DNA of 31,916 nt from a virus: the IMG/VR virus record IMGVR_UViG_3300037452_000113, positions 1 through 31,916 of that record; one strand, 5' to 3'. Position numbers and translations under genes: made by a program. Under the pieces are notes generated by a model. That model saw only the letters and a program-made list of their open reading frames with translations. It was not told the origin of the DNA and searched no databases. Below, in pieces: positions 16,155-22,481 of the stretch. Position 1 is the stretch's first letter. The number at the start of each line of letters is the position of its first letter.

Positions 16155-16487
16155 ATGATTTCTTACATCGGTGAGCGCGGCGACATCTGCCAAGTTTGGC
16201 GGGTCGAGGGCAACCGTCGGACCCGGCTCGACCCGCGCCGTTCGCAAAAGCTTTTTAATCACTCCCCGGACGGCTTCGAATGGGGTTATGGCGGGTCGGG
16301 TCCGGCGCAACTCGCCCTCGCCCTCGTGCTCGACGCCCTCGACGACGACCGCCGGGCCGTCGCCATTCATCAAGATTTCAAGTTCCGCATCGTCGGGCGC
16401 ATGGCCCACGAACAATGGGAACTCTCGCAGGAATCCATCCTCGCGACCATTTGGGAAATCGAGGCGGACCGAGCCGCCGCCAAATGA
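16155..16487 (+). CDS. DUF6166-like protein
   Basis: 110 residues. The segment FEWGYGGSGPAQLALALVLD is the hallmark of DUF6166, a small domain found in phages and bacterial accessory regions with no known activity. The preceding part (YIGERGDICQVWRVEG) is a beta pair and the C-terminus is helical. It is the last gene of the plus-strand accessory run and faces the leftward gene ending at 16531. Family recognition is good; function is unknown. Confidence 0.78.
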   Translation: MISYIGERGDICQVWRVEGNRRTRLDPRRSQKLFNHSPDGFEWGYGGSGPAQLALALVLDALDDDRRAVAIHQDFKFRIVGRMAHEQWELSQESILATIWEIEADRAAAK

Positions 16488-16513
16488 AAACGGCGAGCCG
16501 CGAGGCCCGCCGT
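16484..16513 (-). terminator. Terminator for the leftward zinc-ribbon gene
   Basis: Read on the minus strand, ACGGCGgGCC and GGCtCGCCGT form a GC-rich stem (plus coordinates 16490-16513) with a short loop, followed by TTTTCATTT. It lies just beyond the stop codon at 16531 and could also slow the convergent plus-strand operon. Confidence 0.7.
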
Positions 16514-16530
16514 CGTGAGGCCCGAGGGCC

Positions 16531-16827
16531 TTACCCGACTTGGGTCATCATCCGCGTTTCCGGGTCGAACCAACCGTGACGCCGCCCGACGCCCTTCGAG
16601 CCGAGCGTCGTAAAGTCGAAATATCGTTGGCGCTCGGTCGCGGCAATGTTCGCCGTCATGTACGGCGAGACGAGGCCGTAAGAGTCGCCGAGATAGCAGG
16701 AACCGAAAATCGCGCCGCATTTGGCGCAAGTGTAGACGCCGCGAACGGCGGCGAGTTCTTTGTTCCCCCGAACGTTGTCGCACGCTCGGCATTGATTTAC
16801 GGGGCGGTTTGTGATTTCGTTTTCCAT
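16531..16827 (-). CDS. Leftward zinc-ribbon protein from a leaderless promoter
   Basis: 98 residues on the minus strand. Motifs are NQCRACDNVRGNKEL and GVYTCAKCGAIFGSCYLGDS, so CxxC pairs form a probable zinc knuckle. The C-terminus (KGVGRRHGWFDPETRMM) is basic and aromatic. There is no ribosome site; instead the -10 TATTCT (plus 16834-16839) ends 6 nt before the ATG, the same spacing as in three rightward units. The gene is divergent from 16937 and shares a presumed operator. Function is unknown. Confidence 0.75.
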   Translation of the reverse strand: MENEITNRPVNQCRACDNVRGNKELAAVRGVYTCAKCGAIFGSCYLGDSYGLVSPYMTANIAATERQRYFDFTTLGSKGVGRRHGWFDPETRMMTQVG

Positions 16828-16833
16828 GTCGCG

Positions 16834-16930
16834 AGAATACCAAACCGCTTAGGTTATTGGGAAGATGCCCGAAGTTACCCGAGCGAGGTTACCGACGGCA
16901 TCTTGGAAAGCAAACCGCTTAGGTTATTAT
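16834..16930. promoter_or_regulatory. Bidirectional operator with two leaderless promoters
   Basis: Two direct copies of CAAACCGCTTAGGTTATT (16841-16858 and 16911-16928) flank an inverted block: AGATGCC (16863-16869), GTTACC (16874-16879), GGTTACC (16887-16893), GGCATCT (16897-16903). Rightward: TTGGAA (16903-16908), 16-bp spacer, TATTAT (16925-16930), 6 nt, ATG. Leftward: TATTCT, 6 nt, ATG at 16827. Symmetric binding by one regulator would control both genes. Confidence 0.8.
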
Positions 16931-16936
16931 CGGGGC

Positions 16937-17305
16937 ATGGAAAACCTACTCACTCTCGAAAGTCCTGAAATTGTTAACTTCCTTGCCGCATGGGTTCCGC
17001 CCTTCGGTCACGCGACGCGAGCCGTCGAGCGCCGGAAATACATCGCCCTCGATTACGACAACGGTCCCGATTCTTGGTCGGGTTGCTTCCTTGTTGACCG
17101 TGTGACTCATCGCATTTACAGCATCAAGGGTTATGGGGTTCGCGGGTACGACCGGGGCACGGTCGAGGAAATGACGACCAAATGCACGAGGGCGCATTAC
17201 GAGCGCGAGTCAAAGGCGGCGACTCGGGCGCACTATCAACGCGAAGCCGCCCGCGAGTTGCCGGACGATTGCACGACGACCATCGACGGCGACCCCGGTT
17301 TGTGA
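16937..17305 (+). CDS. Hypothetical protein, first gene of a leaderless unit
   Basis: 122 residues. The ATG at 16937 lies 6 nt after the -10 TATTAT, so the mRNA should begin at the start codon. The core (RKYIALDYDNGPDSWSGCF, then VTHRIYSIKGYG and RGYDRGT) is a compact beta domain rich in Tyr and Gly. The C-terminus is helical and basic, with the repeated RAHYxRE pattern (RAHYERESKAATRAHYQREA). It forms a single-gene unit closed by the terminator at 17323. I do not recognise a family. Confidence 0.7.
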   Translation: MENLLTLESPEIVNFLAAWVPPFGHATRAVERRKYIALDYDNGPDSWSGCFLVDRVTHRIYSIKGYGVRGYDRGTVEEMTTKCTRAHYERESKAATRAHYQREAARELPDDCTTTIDGDPGL

Positions 17306-17322
17306 AGGCCGGGCAGAACCGG

Positions 17323-17356
17323 GGGCCGGGCCTAGTCGCCCGGCCCTTTCGCTTTT
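17323..17356 (+). terminator. Rho-independent terminator
   Basis: A perfect 9-bp stem GGGCCGGGC (17323-17331) and GCCCGGCCC (17338-17346) with a 6-nt loop is followed by TTTCGCTTTT. It isolates the unit at 16937-17305 from the next promoter, which begins only a few bases downstream. Confidence 0.85.
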
Positions 17357-17359
17357 CCG

Positions 17360-17419
17360 GGTAACCTCGGACCGGGGTTACTTCGGTTACATTGTGAACC
17401 AATGCGCTTAGGTTATTAT
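17360..17419 (+). promoter_or_regulatory. Operator and leaderless promoter of the second unit
   Basis: Three heptamers, GGTAACC (17360-17366), GGTTACT (17376-17382) and GGTTACA (17385-17391), precede TTGTGA (17392-17397), a 16-bp spacer and TATTAT (17414-17419) within GCGCTTAGGTTATTATC. The ATG at 17426 follows after 6 nt. Layout matches the other two rightward units. Confidence 0.8.
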
Positions 17420-17425
17420 CTAGAC

Positions 17426-17701
17426 ATGGAAAAACATCATCACAGTTTCAAACATAAAAACGGCACATCGGCGGTGTGTGAATGCGGCGCAACCCGATGC
17501 AAGGGCACAATTCAACAAGTGGGTTATTCGACCGGGAACACTTGGAATAGTCAATGTCGCCGCGCCGCATTGCCGGGCGCTTCGTTTTGCGCTAGATGCG
17601 CCGCCGCGAGAATTACCCTCGACCACCGGGTTAATTGTCCAGCGAACGCGGGCGACCGTTGCACTTGCGGCTTTGTCGCCGACCAAAAGGCGGCGTCCTA
17701 A
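17426..17701 (+). CDS. Cys-rich zinc-finger-like protein
   Basis: 91 residues, leaderless start. There are ten Cys residues in groups: VCECGATRCKG, SQCRRAALPGASFCARCAAA and NCPANAGDRCTCG. An N-terminal HHH segment adds possible ligands (MEKHHHSFKHK). The pattern suggests two or three zinc sites, as in small phage-encoded or bacterial zinc-ribbon proteins. The stop codon overlaps the next ATG by one base. No enzymatic motif is seen, so binding to nucleic acid or a host protein is the likeliest role. Confidence 0.7.
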   Translation: MEKHHHSFKHKNGTSAVCECGATRCKGTIQQVGYSTGNTWNSQCRRAALPGASFCARCAAARITLDHRVNCPANAGDRCTCGFVADQKAAS

Positions 17702-17931
17702 TGACGGACATCTCGAAGGCGGCGGCGGCGATGGGACGGCGAGGCGGTTCGGTGACCTCGCCGCGCAAGGCGAAAGCGGTCCGGGAAAACGGCAAACTCG
17801 GCGGGCGTCCAATCAAATATTGCCCGGCGTGCATCGAGGAACTCGACGAGCAAATCGCGCTCGCGAACGGAACGTGCAACGGTTGCGGTTCTTATTTTGC
17901 GAATGCGGTCAAATCTTCGGAGGTTTCCTAG
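17701..17931 (+). CDS. Small basic protein with GRRGG and CxxC motifs
   Basis: 76 residues from the ATG at 17701. The N-terminus, AAAAMGRRGGSVTSPRKAKA followed by VRENGKLGGRP, is a recurring basic Gly-rich pattern seen in many small bacterial and phage proteins of unknown role. The C-terminus carries YCPACIEEL and CNGCGSYF, a four-Cys zinc site. A nucleic-acid-associated role fits the charge and ribbon but is inferred. A GTG-start secreted protein gene follows one base after the stop. Confidence 0.65.
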   Translation: MTDISKAAAAMGRRGGSVTSPRKAKAVRENGKLGGRPIKYCPACIEELDEQIALANGTCNGCGSYFANAVKSSEVS

Positions 17932-18471
17932 GTGAAAAGGTCAATCGCAATTCTTATCCTCGGCGTCGCCGCACTCGCGGCGGCAAAAGACAAACCCGGT
18001 TACACGGTGACGACCGACCGTTTTACAGGCGTGACCAAGGTCGAGATGCTCCCGGTCGTCGTCGCCAATCCCAATAACCCGATGCGGGGGACCATTACAA
18101 CTCTTGCGATGTCGCTCGCGTATTTCAACGACGACGCCGAGGGCCGGGTCCTCTTGGTCGTGACATGCGTCGCCGATAATTGGCGGTTCCTCGATGGAGC
18201 CGATATTCGTTTGCTCGCCGACGGGACGCCCATCGACCTCGGACACTTCGAGGAACATAAGGGCGAAGTGGGCGAGCGGTTCGGCGACGTTCGCACGTTC
18301 GAAAAACTCGGCGGGTACGTTCCCCGCGCAACCTTCGACCGAATGGTCGCCGCGAAGAAACTGGAAATCAAAATCGGGCAGTTCGAGGGCGGGGTCAACG
18401 ACAAGGGCCTCGACAAGATGCGGGCGTTTGCCGGAGCGATGGCGACGGTCCCGGCGAAGGCGGACCGATAA
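17932..18471 (+). CDS. Predicted exported protein, unknown function
   Basis: 179 residues from a GTG with CGGAGG 10 nt upstream. The N-terminus (KRSIAILILGVAALAAAKDK) is a signal peptide with probable cleavage after AAA. The mature part is beta-rich, with a conserved-looking core LLVVTCVADNWRFLDGADIR and later FERLGG-like helices. No Cys pair or catalytic motif is seen. Export of a phage-coded protein in a separately regulated cassette suggests an effect on the lysogen's envelope, such as lysogenic conversion; this is inference. Its stop overlaps the next ATG by one base. Confidence 0.65.
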   Translation: MKRSIAILILGVAALAAAKDKPGYTVTTDRFTGVTKVEMLPVVVANPNNPMRGTITTLAMSLAYFNDDAEGRVLLVVTCVADNWRFLDGADIRLLADGTPIDLGHFEEHKGEVGERFGDVRTFEKLGGYVPRATFDRMVAAKKLEIKIGQFEGGVNDKGLDKMRAFAGAMATVPAKADR

Positions 18472-18650
18472 TGCATCGTGACCCGGTAAAAAGCGAAAGC
18501 GAGCACAGGCAGGACGAATGCATCCATCGCCTCGAACCCGTGAACCCGGAGAAAGAACACGGGTTCCGATGGCATTGTGTGAAGTGCGGAAAATGGCTGT
18601 ATCGAAAAAACGGGACTGTCATTGCGGCGCGAGCGTCTCGCCCCCGGTAA
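18471..18650 (+). CDS. 59-residue protein with CxxC, stop embedded in an operator
   Basis: The ATG at 18471 overlaps the upstream TAA, and the frame runs to TAA at 18648-18650. The peptide has ECIHRLEPVNPEKEHGFRWH followed by CVKCGKWLYRKNG, so CxxC plus nearby Cys/His could bind zinc. The stop codon lies inside the GGTAACC heptamer of the next operator, so the unit ends exactly where the next control region begins. Function is unknown. Confidence 0.6.
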   Translation: MHRDPVKSESEHRQDECIHRLEPVNPEKEHGFRWHCVKCGKWLYRKNGTVIAARASRPR

Positions 18651-18704
18651 CCTCGGACCTGGTTACTAACGGCATCTTCAAAACCTATACGCTTAGGTTA
18701 TTAT
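18646..18704 (+). promoter_or_regulatory. Operator and leaderless promoter of the third unit
   Basis: GGTAACC (18646-18652) and GGTTACT (18661-18667) form an inverted pair, followed by GGCATCTT as in the 16897 region. Then come TTCAAA (18677-18682), a 16-bp spacer and TATTAT (18699-18704) within CGCTTAGGTTATTATC. The ATG at 18711 follows after 6 nt. Confidence 0.8.
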
Positions 18705-18710
18705 CTAACC

Positions 18711-19487
18711 ATGGCAAACACAAACGCAACCCGAGACGGTTCAAATTTTGAGGTTCTCTTGAAAACTGTAGTCGCAATTCTCGCCTTTATCATCGGCCTC
18801 GCCGCACTCGCGGCGACGGCTCAAGTCGTAACTATCCCGGAAGGAACCGCCGTTCGCGTACGTTTGGCGGAAACCATCGGGAGCGCGTCGGCTCATGTCG
18901 GCGACGCGGTTCGAATGGAAATTCTCGACGACGTGCAAGTCGGCGGCTCGACGGTCATCCGCCGGGGGTCGTTGGCAATCGGCGAAGTCACGGTCGCGGA
19001 AGAGAAAAAGCGAATGGGCCGGGCCGGTAAAGTGGCGTTCGCCCTCGACTACCTCGTCGCCGCCGACGGCTCGAAAATCGCCGCGAGCGCGACGCGCAAA
19101 CAAAAAGGCTCGAACTCTGCCGGGACCATCACGACGGGCATCGTCGTTAGCGCGGTTGTATTCGCGCCCGTCGCTCCCCTGTTCCTGCTAAAACACGGCA
19201 AGGACACGGCGGTCCCGTTCGGAACCATCTTCCCCGCGTTCACGACCGCCGACGCTCCGGTTAACGTCGGCCCGGTCGCGGTCGCGGTTGCTCTCCCGGT
19301 CGCGGTTGCTCCGCGAGCCGTCCCGCAATCGCCGACCTCAACCGAGCACGCCGTCGAGGGTTACACGTTGTCGGGTCCCGGCGCGGGTTCGACGACTTAC
19401 ACGGTCCCCGATTCCGAAATGAGCGTCGGGGATGCAGCACGAGCGGCGCGGGCGAAGAAAGCCGCCAAGGAAGCGGGCAAACAATGA
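18711..19487 (+). CDS. Exported protein resembling an acidobacterial envelope family
   Basis: 258 residues, leaderless start. After an 18-residue lead comes a hydrophobic export segment (VVAILAFIIGLAALAATAQV). The mature part has IPEGTAVRVRLAETIGSASA, GGSTVIRRGSLAIGEVTVAE, GKVAFALDYLVAADGSKIA and a second hydrophobic stretch VVFAPVAPLFLLKHGKDTAV. I recall this order (PEGT..VR, IPRG, RMGRAGK, DY, HGKDT.I..GT) from secreted or membrane proteins common in Acidobacteriota. The C-terminus is an Ala/Val/Pro-rich linker and a basic tail. Finding it in a phage cassette suggests capture from a host. Biochemical role is unknown. Confidence 0.7.
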   Translation: MANTNATRDGSNFEVLLKTVVAILAFIIGLAALAATAQVVTIPEGTAVRVRLAETIGSASAHVGDAVRMEILDDVQVGGSTVIRRGSLAIGEVTVAEEKKRMGRAGKVAFALDYLVAADGSKIAASATRKQKGSNSAGTITTGIVVSAVVFAPVAPLFLLKHGKDTAVPFGTIFPAFTTADAPVNVGPVAVAVALPVAVAPRAVPQSPTSTEHAVEGYTLSGPGAGSTTYTVPDSEMSVGDAARAARAKKAAKEAGKQ

Positions 19488-19690
19488 AAAGCGAGCACAC
19501 GGGCGTAATTCCCACGGCGCACGGCGCGAGCGAAACGAACGAATACCCGCACGGCGTCGCGTGCGCCAAGTGTCGAGCGGAGCAACGCTGTAACTATTGC
19601 GGAAGCGGGGAGGATTGGCGGGCGCAACATTGCACGAACGGGCGTTGCTTGGGATGTTGCCGCAAGCATTGCGAGCATCGAACCTGCTAG
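19484..19690 (+). CDS. Very Cys-rich small protein
   Basis: 68 residues, starting in an ATGA overlap. Eleven Cys are packed into the second half: ACAKCRAEQRCNYCGSG, HCTNGRCLGCCRKHCEHRTC. This supports at least two zinc sites in a B-box or knuckle-like arrangement. It is the last gene of the third leaderless unit, closed by the terminator at 19711. Role unknown. Confidence 0.68.
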   Translation: MKSEHTGVIPTAHGASETNEYPHGVACAKCRAEQRCNYCGSGEDWRAQHCTNGRCLGCCRKHCEHRTC

Positions 19691-19710
19691 AACAGCGCCG
19701 GGAAAATACG

Positions 19711-19745
19711 AACGGGACCCGCGACGAACGGGTCCCGTTTTATTG
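19711..19745 (+). terminator. Rho-independent terminator closing the leaderless cassette
   Basis: A perfect 10-bp stem AACGGGACCC (19711-19720) and GGGTCCCGTT (19730-19739), with a 9-nt loop, is followed by TTTATTG. A second hairpin, GCCCGGT/ACCGGGC (19748-19765), lies directly downstream without a T tract. Confidence 0.88.
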
Positions 19746-19770
19746 TTGCCCGGTCCCGACCGGGCGAACA

Positions 19771-19869
19771 ATGGCTCGGAAGCAATTCCAAGCATATCAA
19801 AAACTCCGGGGTTGCAAAGGGGCCGGGACCGTGGGAAGCTTGAACCGTGCAAGGACTCGCCAATCATGA
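19771..19869 (+). CDS. 32-residue basic ORF (doubtful)
   Basis: ATG at 19771 just beyond the second hairpin, ending in an ATGA overlap with the next ORF. The peptide begins MARKQFQAYQKLRGCKG and is strongly basic. There is no clear ribosome site. Only the coupling to 19866 supports it; it may be a leader or chance. Confidence 0.3.
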   Translation: MARKQFQAYQKLRGCKGAGTVGSLNRARTRQS

Positions 19870-20063
19870 AGGCCCGCGTTATCGTCGTCAATCTCCGGAC
19901 CGTGTTCCTCGTCTATTGCCCGGAGTGTCACTCGGTCGTGCGGGCCGAAAGTTTGCTCGACGCCGAGACGGTTCGCGGGCGTCACGTCTGCCCGGAGCCG
20001 CCGCCGCGCTTATCGCTTAGGCTTCCGCCGCCTCGTATCCGTCGCGTTTTCTGCGTGTACTAG
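19866..20063 (+). CDS. Small CxxC protein overlapping the MarR gene
   Basis: 65 residues with VFLVYCPECHSVVRAESLLD near the N-terminus and a later VCPEP, giving three Cys plus His as possible zinc ligands. The C-terminal third is Pro/Arg-rich, and its codons lie in the antisense overlap (20010-20063) with the last 17 codons of the MarR-type gene. The first 45 residues look coding; the tail may simply reflect the overlap. Moderate confidence. Confidence 0.5.
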   Translation: MKARVIVVNLRTVFLVYCPECHSVVRAESLLDAETVRGRHVCPEPPPRLSLRLPPPRIRRVFCVY

Positions 20064-20588
20064 AATTGCCTCGCACATCCCGGTAAAAGTCTGCATTTCG
20101 CTTTTGGTCAAGGGCGCGAAAATGTTTTTATTCGCGGCGTCCTTGGTTCGTTCCGAACCCGCGATAAGTTTTCGCCCTTTTGTCGTCGGCACGACGAGGG
20201 CCTCGCGGCGGTTCTTCGGGTTGCGGACCCGTGCAACGAGTTTTCGTTGTTCGAGCCGGTCGATGATGAGTACCATCACGTTCGGGTTAATGTTGAGGGC
20301 GTCGGCGAGCCGCAATTGCGAATACTTGCCCTCGATTGCGGCGCGGATAATCCAGAGGTCCCGAACGCTTACTCCGACCTCTTCGATACAACGCCGTTCG
20401 GCGCGGGCGGCGATGAGTTCGAGCGCGAGCGCGGCGCGGAGCACGGGCGCGTCGCGCAAGCCCGGCGCTTTCAGCATGGCAATAATGTCGTGATGCGCCA
20501 TTATTCGGAAAATACTATCATCAATGGGGTTAAAACTCGAAAACTGCGGCATTCGTTCCGAAAATTGGAACAGGCTTGCATCGAGCAT
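20010..20588 (-). CDS. MarR-family transcriptional regulator
   Basis: 192 residues on the minus strand. The ATG at 20588 is supported by GGAG 9 nt upstream; TTG at 20603 and ATG at 20501 are alternatives. After about 70 residues the winged helix appears: VSVRDLWIIRAAIEGKYSQL, RLADALNINPNVMVLIIDRL and RKLVARVRNPKNRREALVVP, then TTKGRKLI. This is the MarR order of recognition helix and wing. MarR proteins are dimeric repressors, often ligand-responsive. Next to the integrase and opposite the leaderless cassette, it is a candidate regulator of either. Confidence 0.82.
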   Translation of the reverse strand: MLDASLFQFSERMPQFSSFNPIDDSIFRIMAHHDIIAMLKAPGLRDAPVLRAALALELIAARAERRCIEEVGVSVRDLWIIRAAIEGKYSQLRLADALNINPNVMVLIIDRLEQRKLVARVRNPKNRREALVVPTTKGRKLIAGSERTKDAANKNIFAPLTKSEMQTFTGMCEAILVHAENATDTRRRKPKR

Positions 20589-20798
20589 ACGAAGGGACTC
20601 CAAGCCAAACGGTAGCTTGCAAAGGTCCTAACAGGGAAAACCAAATTAAACGGTAAACCCATCTTGGCGCGTTGTCCGGTAGATATGTTGTGCGGACCGT
20701 ATGTTCGACATATGATTACCCGAACGTATCGAAAACGCGAATGTCGCAGATTGTAACAGGATTTGCACAAGAAAATTGGAAAATTTGCAATATGCCGA

Positions 20799-20828
20799 TT
20801 GACTTCACAGTGCCCGCGAGCGTATTAC
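20799..20828 (+). promoter_or_regulatory. Possible rightward promoter toward the integrase
   Basis: TTGACT (20799-20804) and TATTAC (20823-20828) are separated by 18 bp in an AT-rich stretch. It points toward the integrase, nearly 400 nt downstream. Confidence 0.45.
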
Positions 20829-20876
20829 ATTTCCGAACGGGTCGGGGTTCGGCCCCGAGTATGTACGCGTTTTATC

Positions 20877-20957
20877 TTCGCTGGATTCAAAAGCGCCACA
20901 TCTTCGGGCCTGTTCGGGCGGGAACCCCGGCTCCAATTTTGAGATGAATCCAGCGAA
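20877..20957. repeat. 13-bp inverted repeat upstream of the integrase
   Basis: TTCGCTGGATTCA (20877-20889) is the perfect reverse complement of TGAATCCAGCGAA (20945-20957), with 55 bp between the arms. The arms share the GAATCCAGC core with three downstream direct copies. Confidence 0.9.
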
Positions 20958-20971
20958 CGGCAAGCGTTTTC

Positions 20972-21191
20972 CGAATCCAGCATATTGGGCAACCCGTTCG
21001 GGAAACAATTGCAAGGGGAGCGCCGGGCGGTTCGTCGCCGTCCGGCGTTCTTGGGCTTTGTTCTTTTCCCGAACGGCATCCGCGAGCGGTTCCCCGAATC
21101 CAGCGACACGTAATTTTCGGGACGCCGCCGCCTTATCCTCGTGCCATGTTCGGACGTTCGGAAATCTGGTACAGTCGTTTCGAATCCAGCG
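20972..21191. repeat. Direct CGAATCCAGC(G) repeats before the integrase
   Basis: Copies occur at 20972-20981 (CGAATCCAGC), 21095-21105 and 21181-21191 (both CGAATCCAGCG). Together with the inverted pair at 20877/20945 this makes five sites of one motif within 315 bp, suggesting arm-type integrase or directionality-factor binding sites. Confidence 0.8.
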
Positions 21192-21221
21192 GGGCCGATG
21201 TTGCCGGGAAAGGCGGCGACA

Positions 21222-22481
21222 ATGGCTCGACGACGATACCAAGAACCGAGGCCCGTTCGACGAAAAATCGGGACCGAGGAATTTTGGGTGTTACGTTGGC
21301 GGGAAGATGTTCTCGTCAATGGGAAGCTTTCAAGACGGGCAAGGAAAACGAGGCTTGGGCGTGTCGGATATACCGAACAGGACGAAAAGGAAGGCCGACT
21401 TACATATCGGCTCGCGCTCCGGGAACGGGACGGCTTGCTCGCCAAGGTCAACGGGTACGCATACAAGCCCACAAGTACCCTCACGTTCGGCGAATTGGCG
21501 CGGCGATGGCGCGAGTCGGTTTATCCGCATCTCGAACCCTCGACGCGATACCAGAACCGATGGCACGTCGATAAGTTCTTGCTCCCGCTCTATTCCGATT
21601 ACCAGATTGAAGCGGTCACGCAAGAGGCTTTGCAATGGGGCGTTGCTCGGATGGCGGCTCGGACGACCGGGCCGGTTATCCGGAACATCGTCGGGACTCT
21701 GCAAGGACTTTTCAAAATCGGGCGGGAATGGGGTTACCCGTGTCCGCCGATTTTGCGAAAGGTCCTCAAGATTCCGTCGCACGTCCCACGGGGCGAGAGC
21801 ATGAAGTTTTACTCCATCGAGGAAGCGATGCAAATTTGCGAACAGGCCGGGCCGTACTTCGGGTTTGTATTCCGGGTACAAATGGCCCTCGGGCTTCGCC
21901 CGTGCGAGGTCCTCGGGCTTATGCTCGGGGATTTCGATTTCGCGAATAAGCGCGTGACCATTCGGCGAAAAGCTTGGGGAAAGCATCTTCGCGTGACCAA
22001 GGCGAAGCGCGAAAAATTCGTCGCTTTGTCGCCGGAACTCGAAGAGGCCCTCGGGCGGTTCCTCAAATCCGAATGGATTCCAAATCCCGAAAATTTGCTT
22101 TTTTGCAACGTCCGACGTAAAACGGCTTTGCGGTATAAGTTCCTCATGTACTCCGTTTTGCATCCGACACTCGAACGGCTCGAATTCCCGAAGCGGGGGT
22201 TACACGCGTTCCGCCACACGGCGGCGAGCGTGGTATTCGGCGGCAACGTCCAACGGCTCGCGATTTCAAAGGTCCTCGGACACTCGCCGAACTCTCCCCT
22301 CGATTTGCTTTACGAACACATCCTCGGCAACGAGGACGTTCGGGCGGCGAATCTGCTCGGGGCGACAGCGTTCGGAATGTCGAAAAAGGCGTCGGCGGGC
22401 GTGGGGCGAACAGATGGCGAAAGCGCCGGAAGTTTGTGTCCAGATGTGTCCGGCAAAAAGCGTAAGTTATTGACGGCGTAG
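21222..22481 (+). CDS. int: Tyrosine integrase (site-specific recombinase)
   Basis: 419 residues. The N-terminal 75 residues are basic and strand-rich, like arm-binding domains. A SAM-like core-binding helix bundle follows (LTFGELARRWRESVYPHLEP onward). The catalytic domain shows R226 (GLRPCEVLGL), a Lys in the beta-turn region (KAWGKHLRVTKAKRE), H328 and R331 (LHAFRHTAASV), H354 (LGHSPNS) and the nucleophile Y364 (LLYEHI). All catalytic positions are present, so it should be active. The C-terminus extends about 55 residues beyond Y364 and contains the first copy of the 22-bp repeat. It supports temperate integration. Confidence 0.93.
   Translation: MARRRYQEPRPVRRKIGTEEFWVLRWREDVLVNGKLSRRARKTRLGRVGYTEQDEKEGRLTYRLALRERDGLLAKVNGYAYKPTSTLTFGELARRWRESVYPHLEPSTRYQNRWHVDKFLLPLYSDYQIEAVTQEALQWGVARMAARTTGPVIRNIVGTLQGLFKIGREWGYPCPPILRKVLKIPSHVPRGESMKFYSIEEAMQICEQAGPYFGFVFRVQMALGLRPCEVLGLMLGDFDFANKRVTIRRKAWGKHLRVTKAKREKFVALSPELEEALGRFLKSEWIPNPENLLFCNVRRKTALRYKFLMYSVLHPTLERLEFPKRGLHAFRHTAASVVFGGNVQRLAISKVLGHSPNSPLDLLYEHILGNEDVRAANLLGATAFGMSKKASAGVGRTDGESAGSLCPDVSGKKRKLLTA

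Larger units (their letters stand above)
20604..21221. other. Repeat-rich noncoding gap between MarR and integrase genes
   Basis: No convincing gene is seen in these 618 bases. The left part (20640-20830) is AT-rich with ATGTTCGACAT (20701-20711, palindromic), which could be a MarR-type operator. The right part carries inverted and direct copies of a GAATCCAGCG motif. The arrangement fits an attachment or integration-control region upstream of a tyrosine integrase. An open frame at 20672-20947 has no ribosome site or recognisable protein features. Confidence 0.6.

Noticed and set aside
20672-20947. A 91-codon plus-strand frame between the MarR and integrase genes.
   Set aside because: No ribosome site and no protein-like pattern; it runs through a putative promoter and one arm of the inverted repeat, so I treat the region as noncoding.
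20877-21191. A CRISPR-like array.
   Set aside because: Copies are only 10-13 bp, differ in orientation and have irregular spacing, unlike a CRISPR repeat-spacer pattern.
21165-21200. A tRNA T-arm-like sequence (TTTCGAATCCAGC) suggesting a tRNA gene or fragment.
   Set aside because: The flanking bases do not pair as a T stem and no acceptor or anticodon arm is visible; the sequence is one copy of the GAATCCAGCG repeat.
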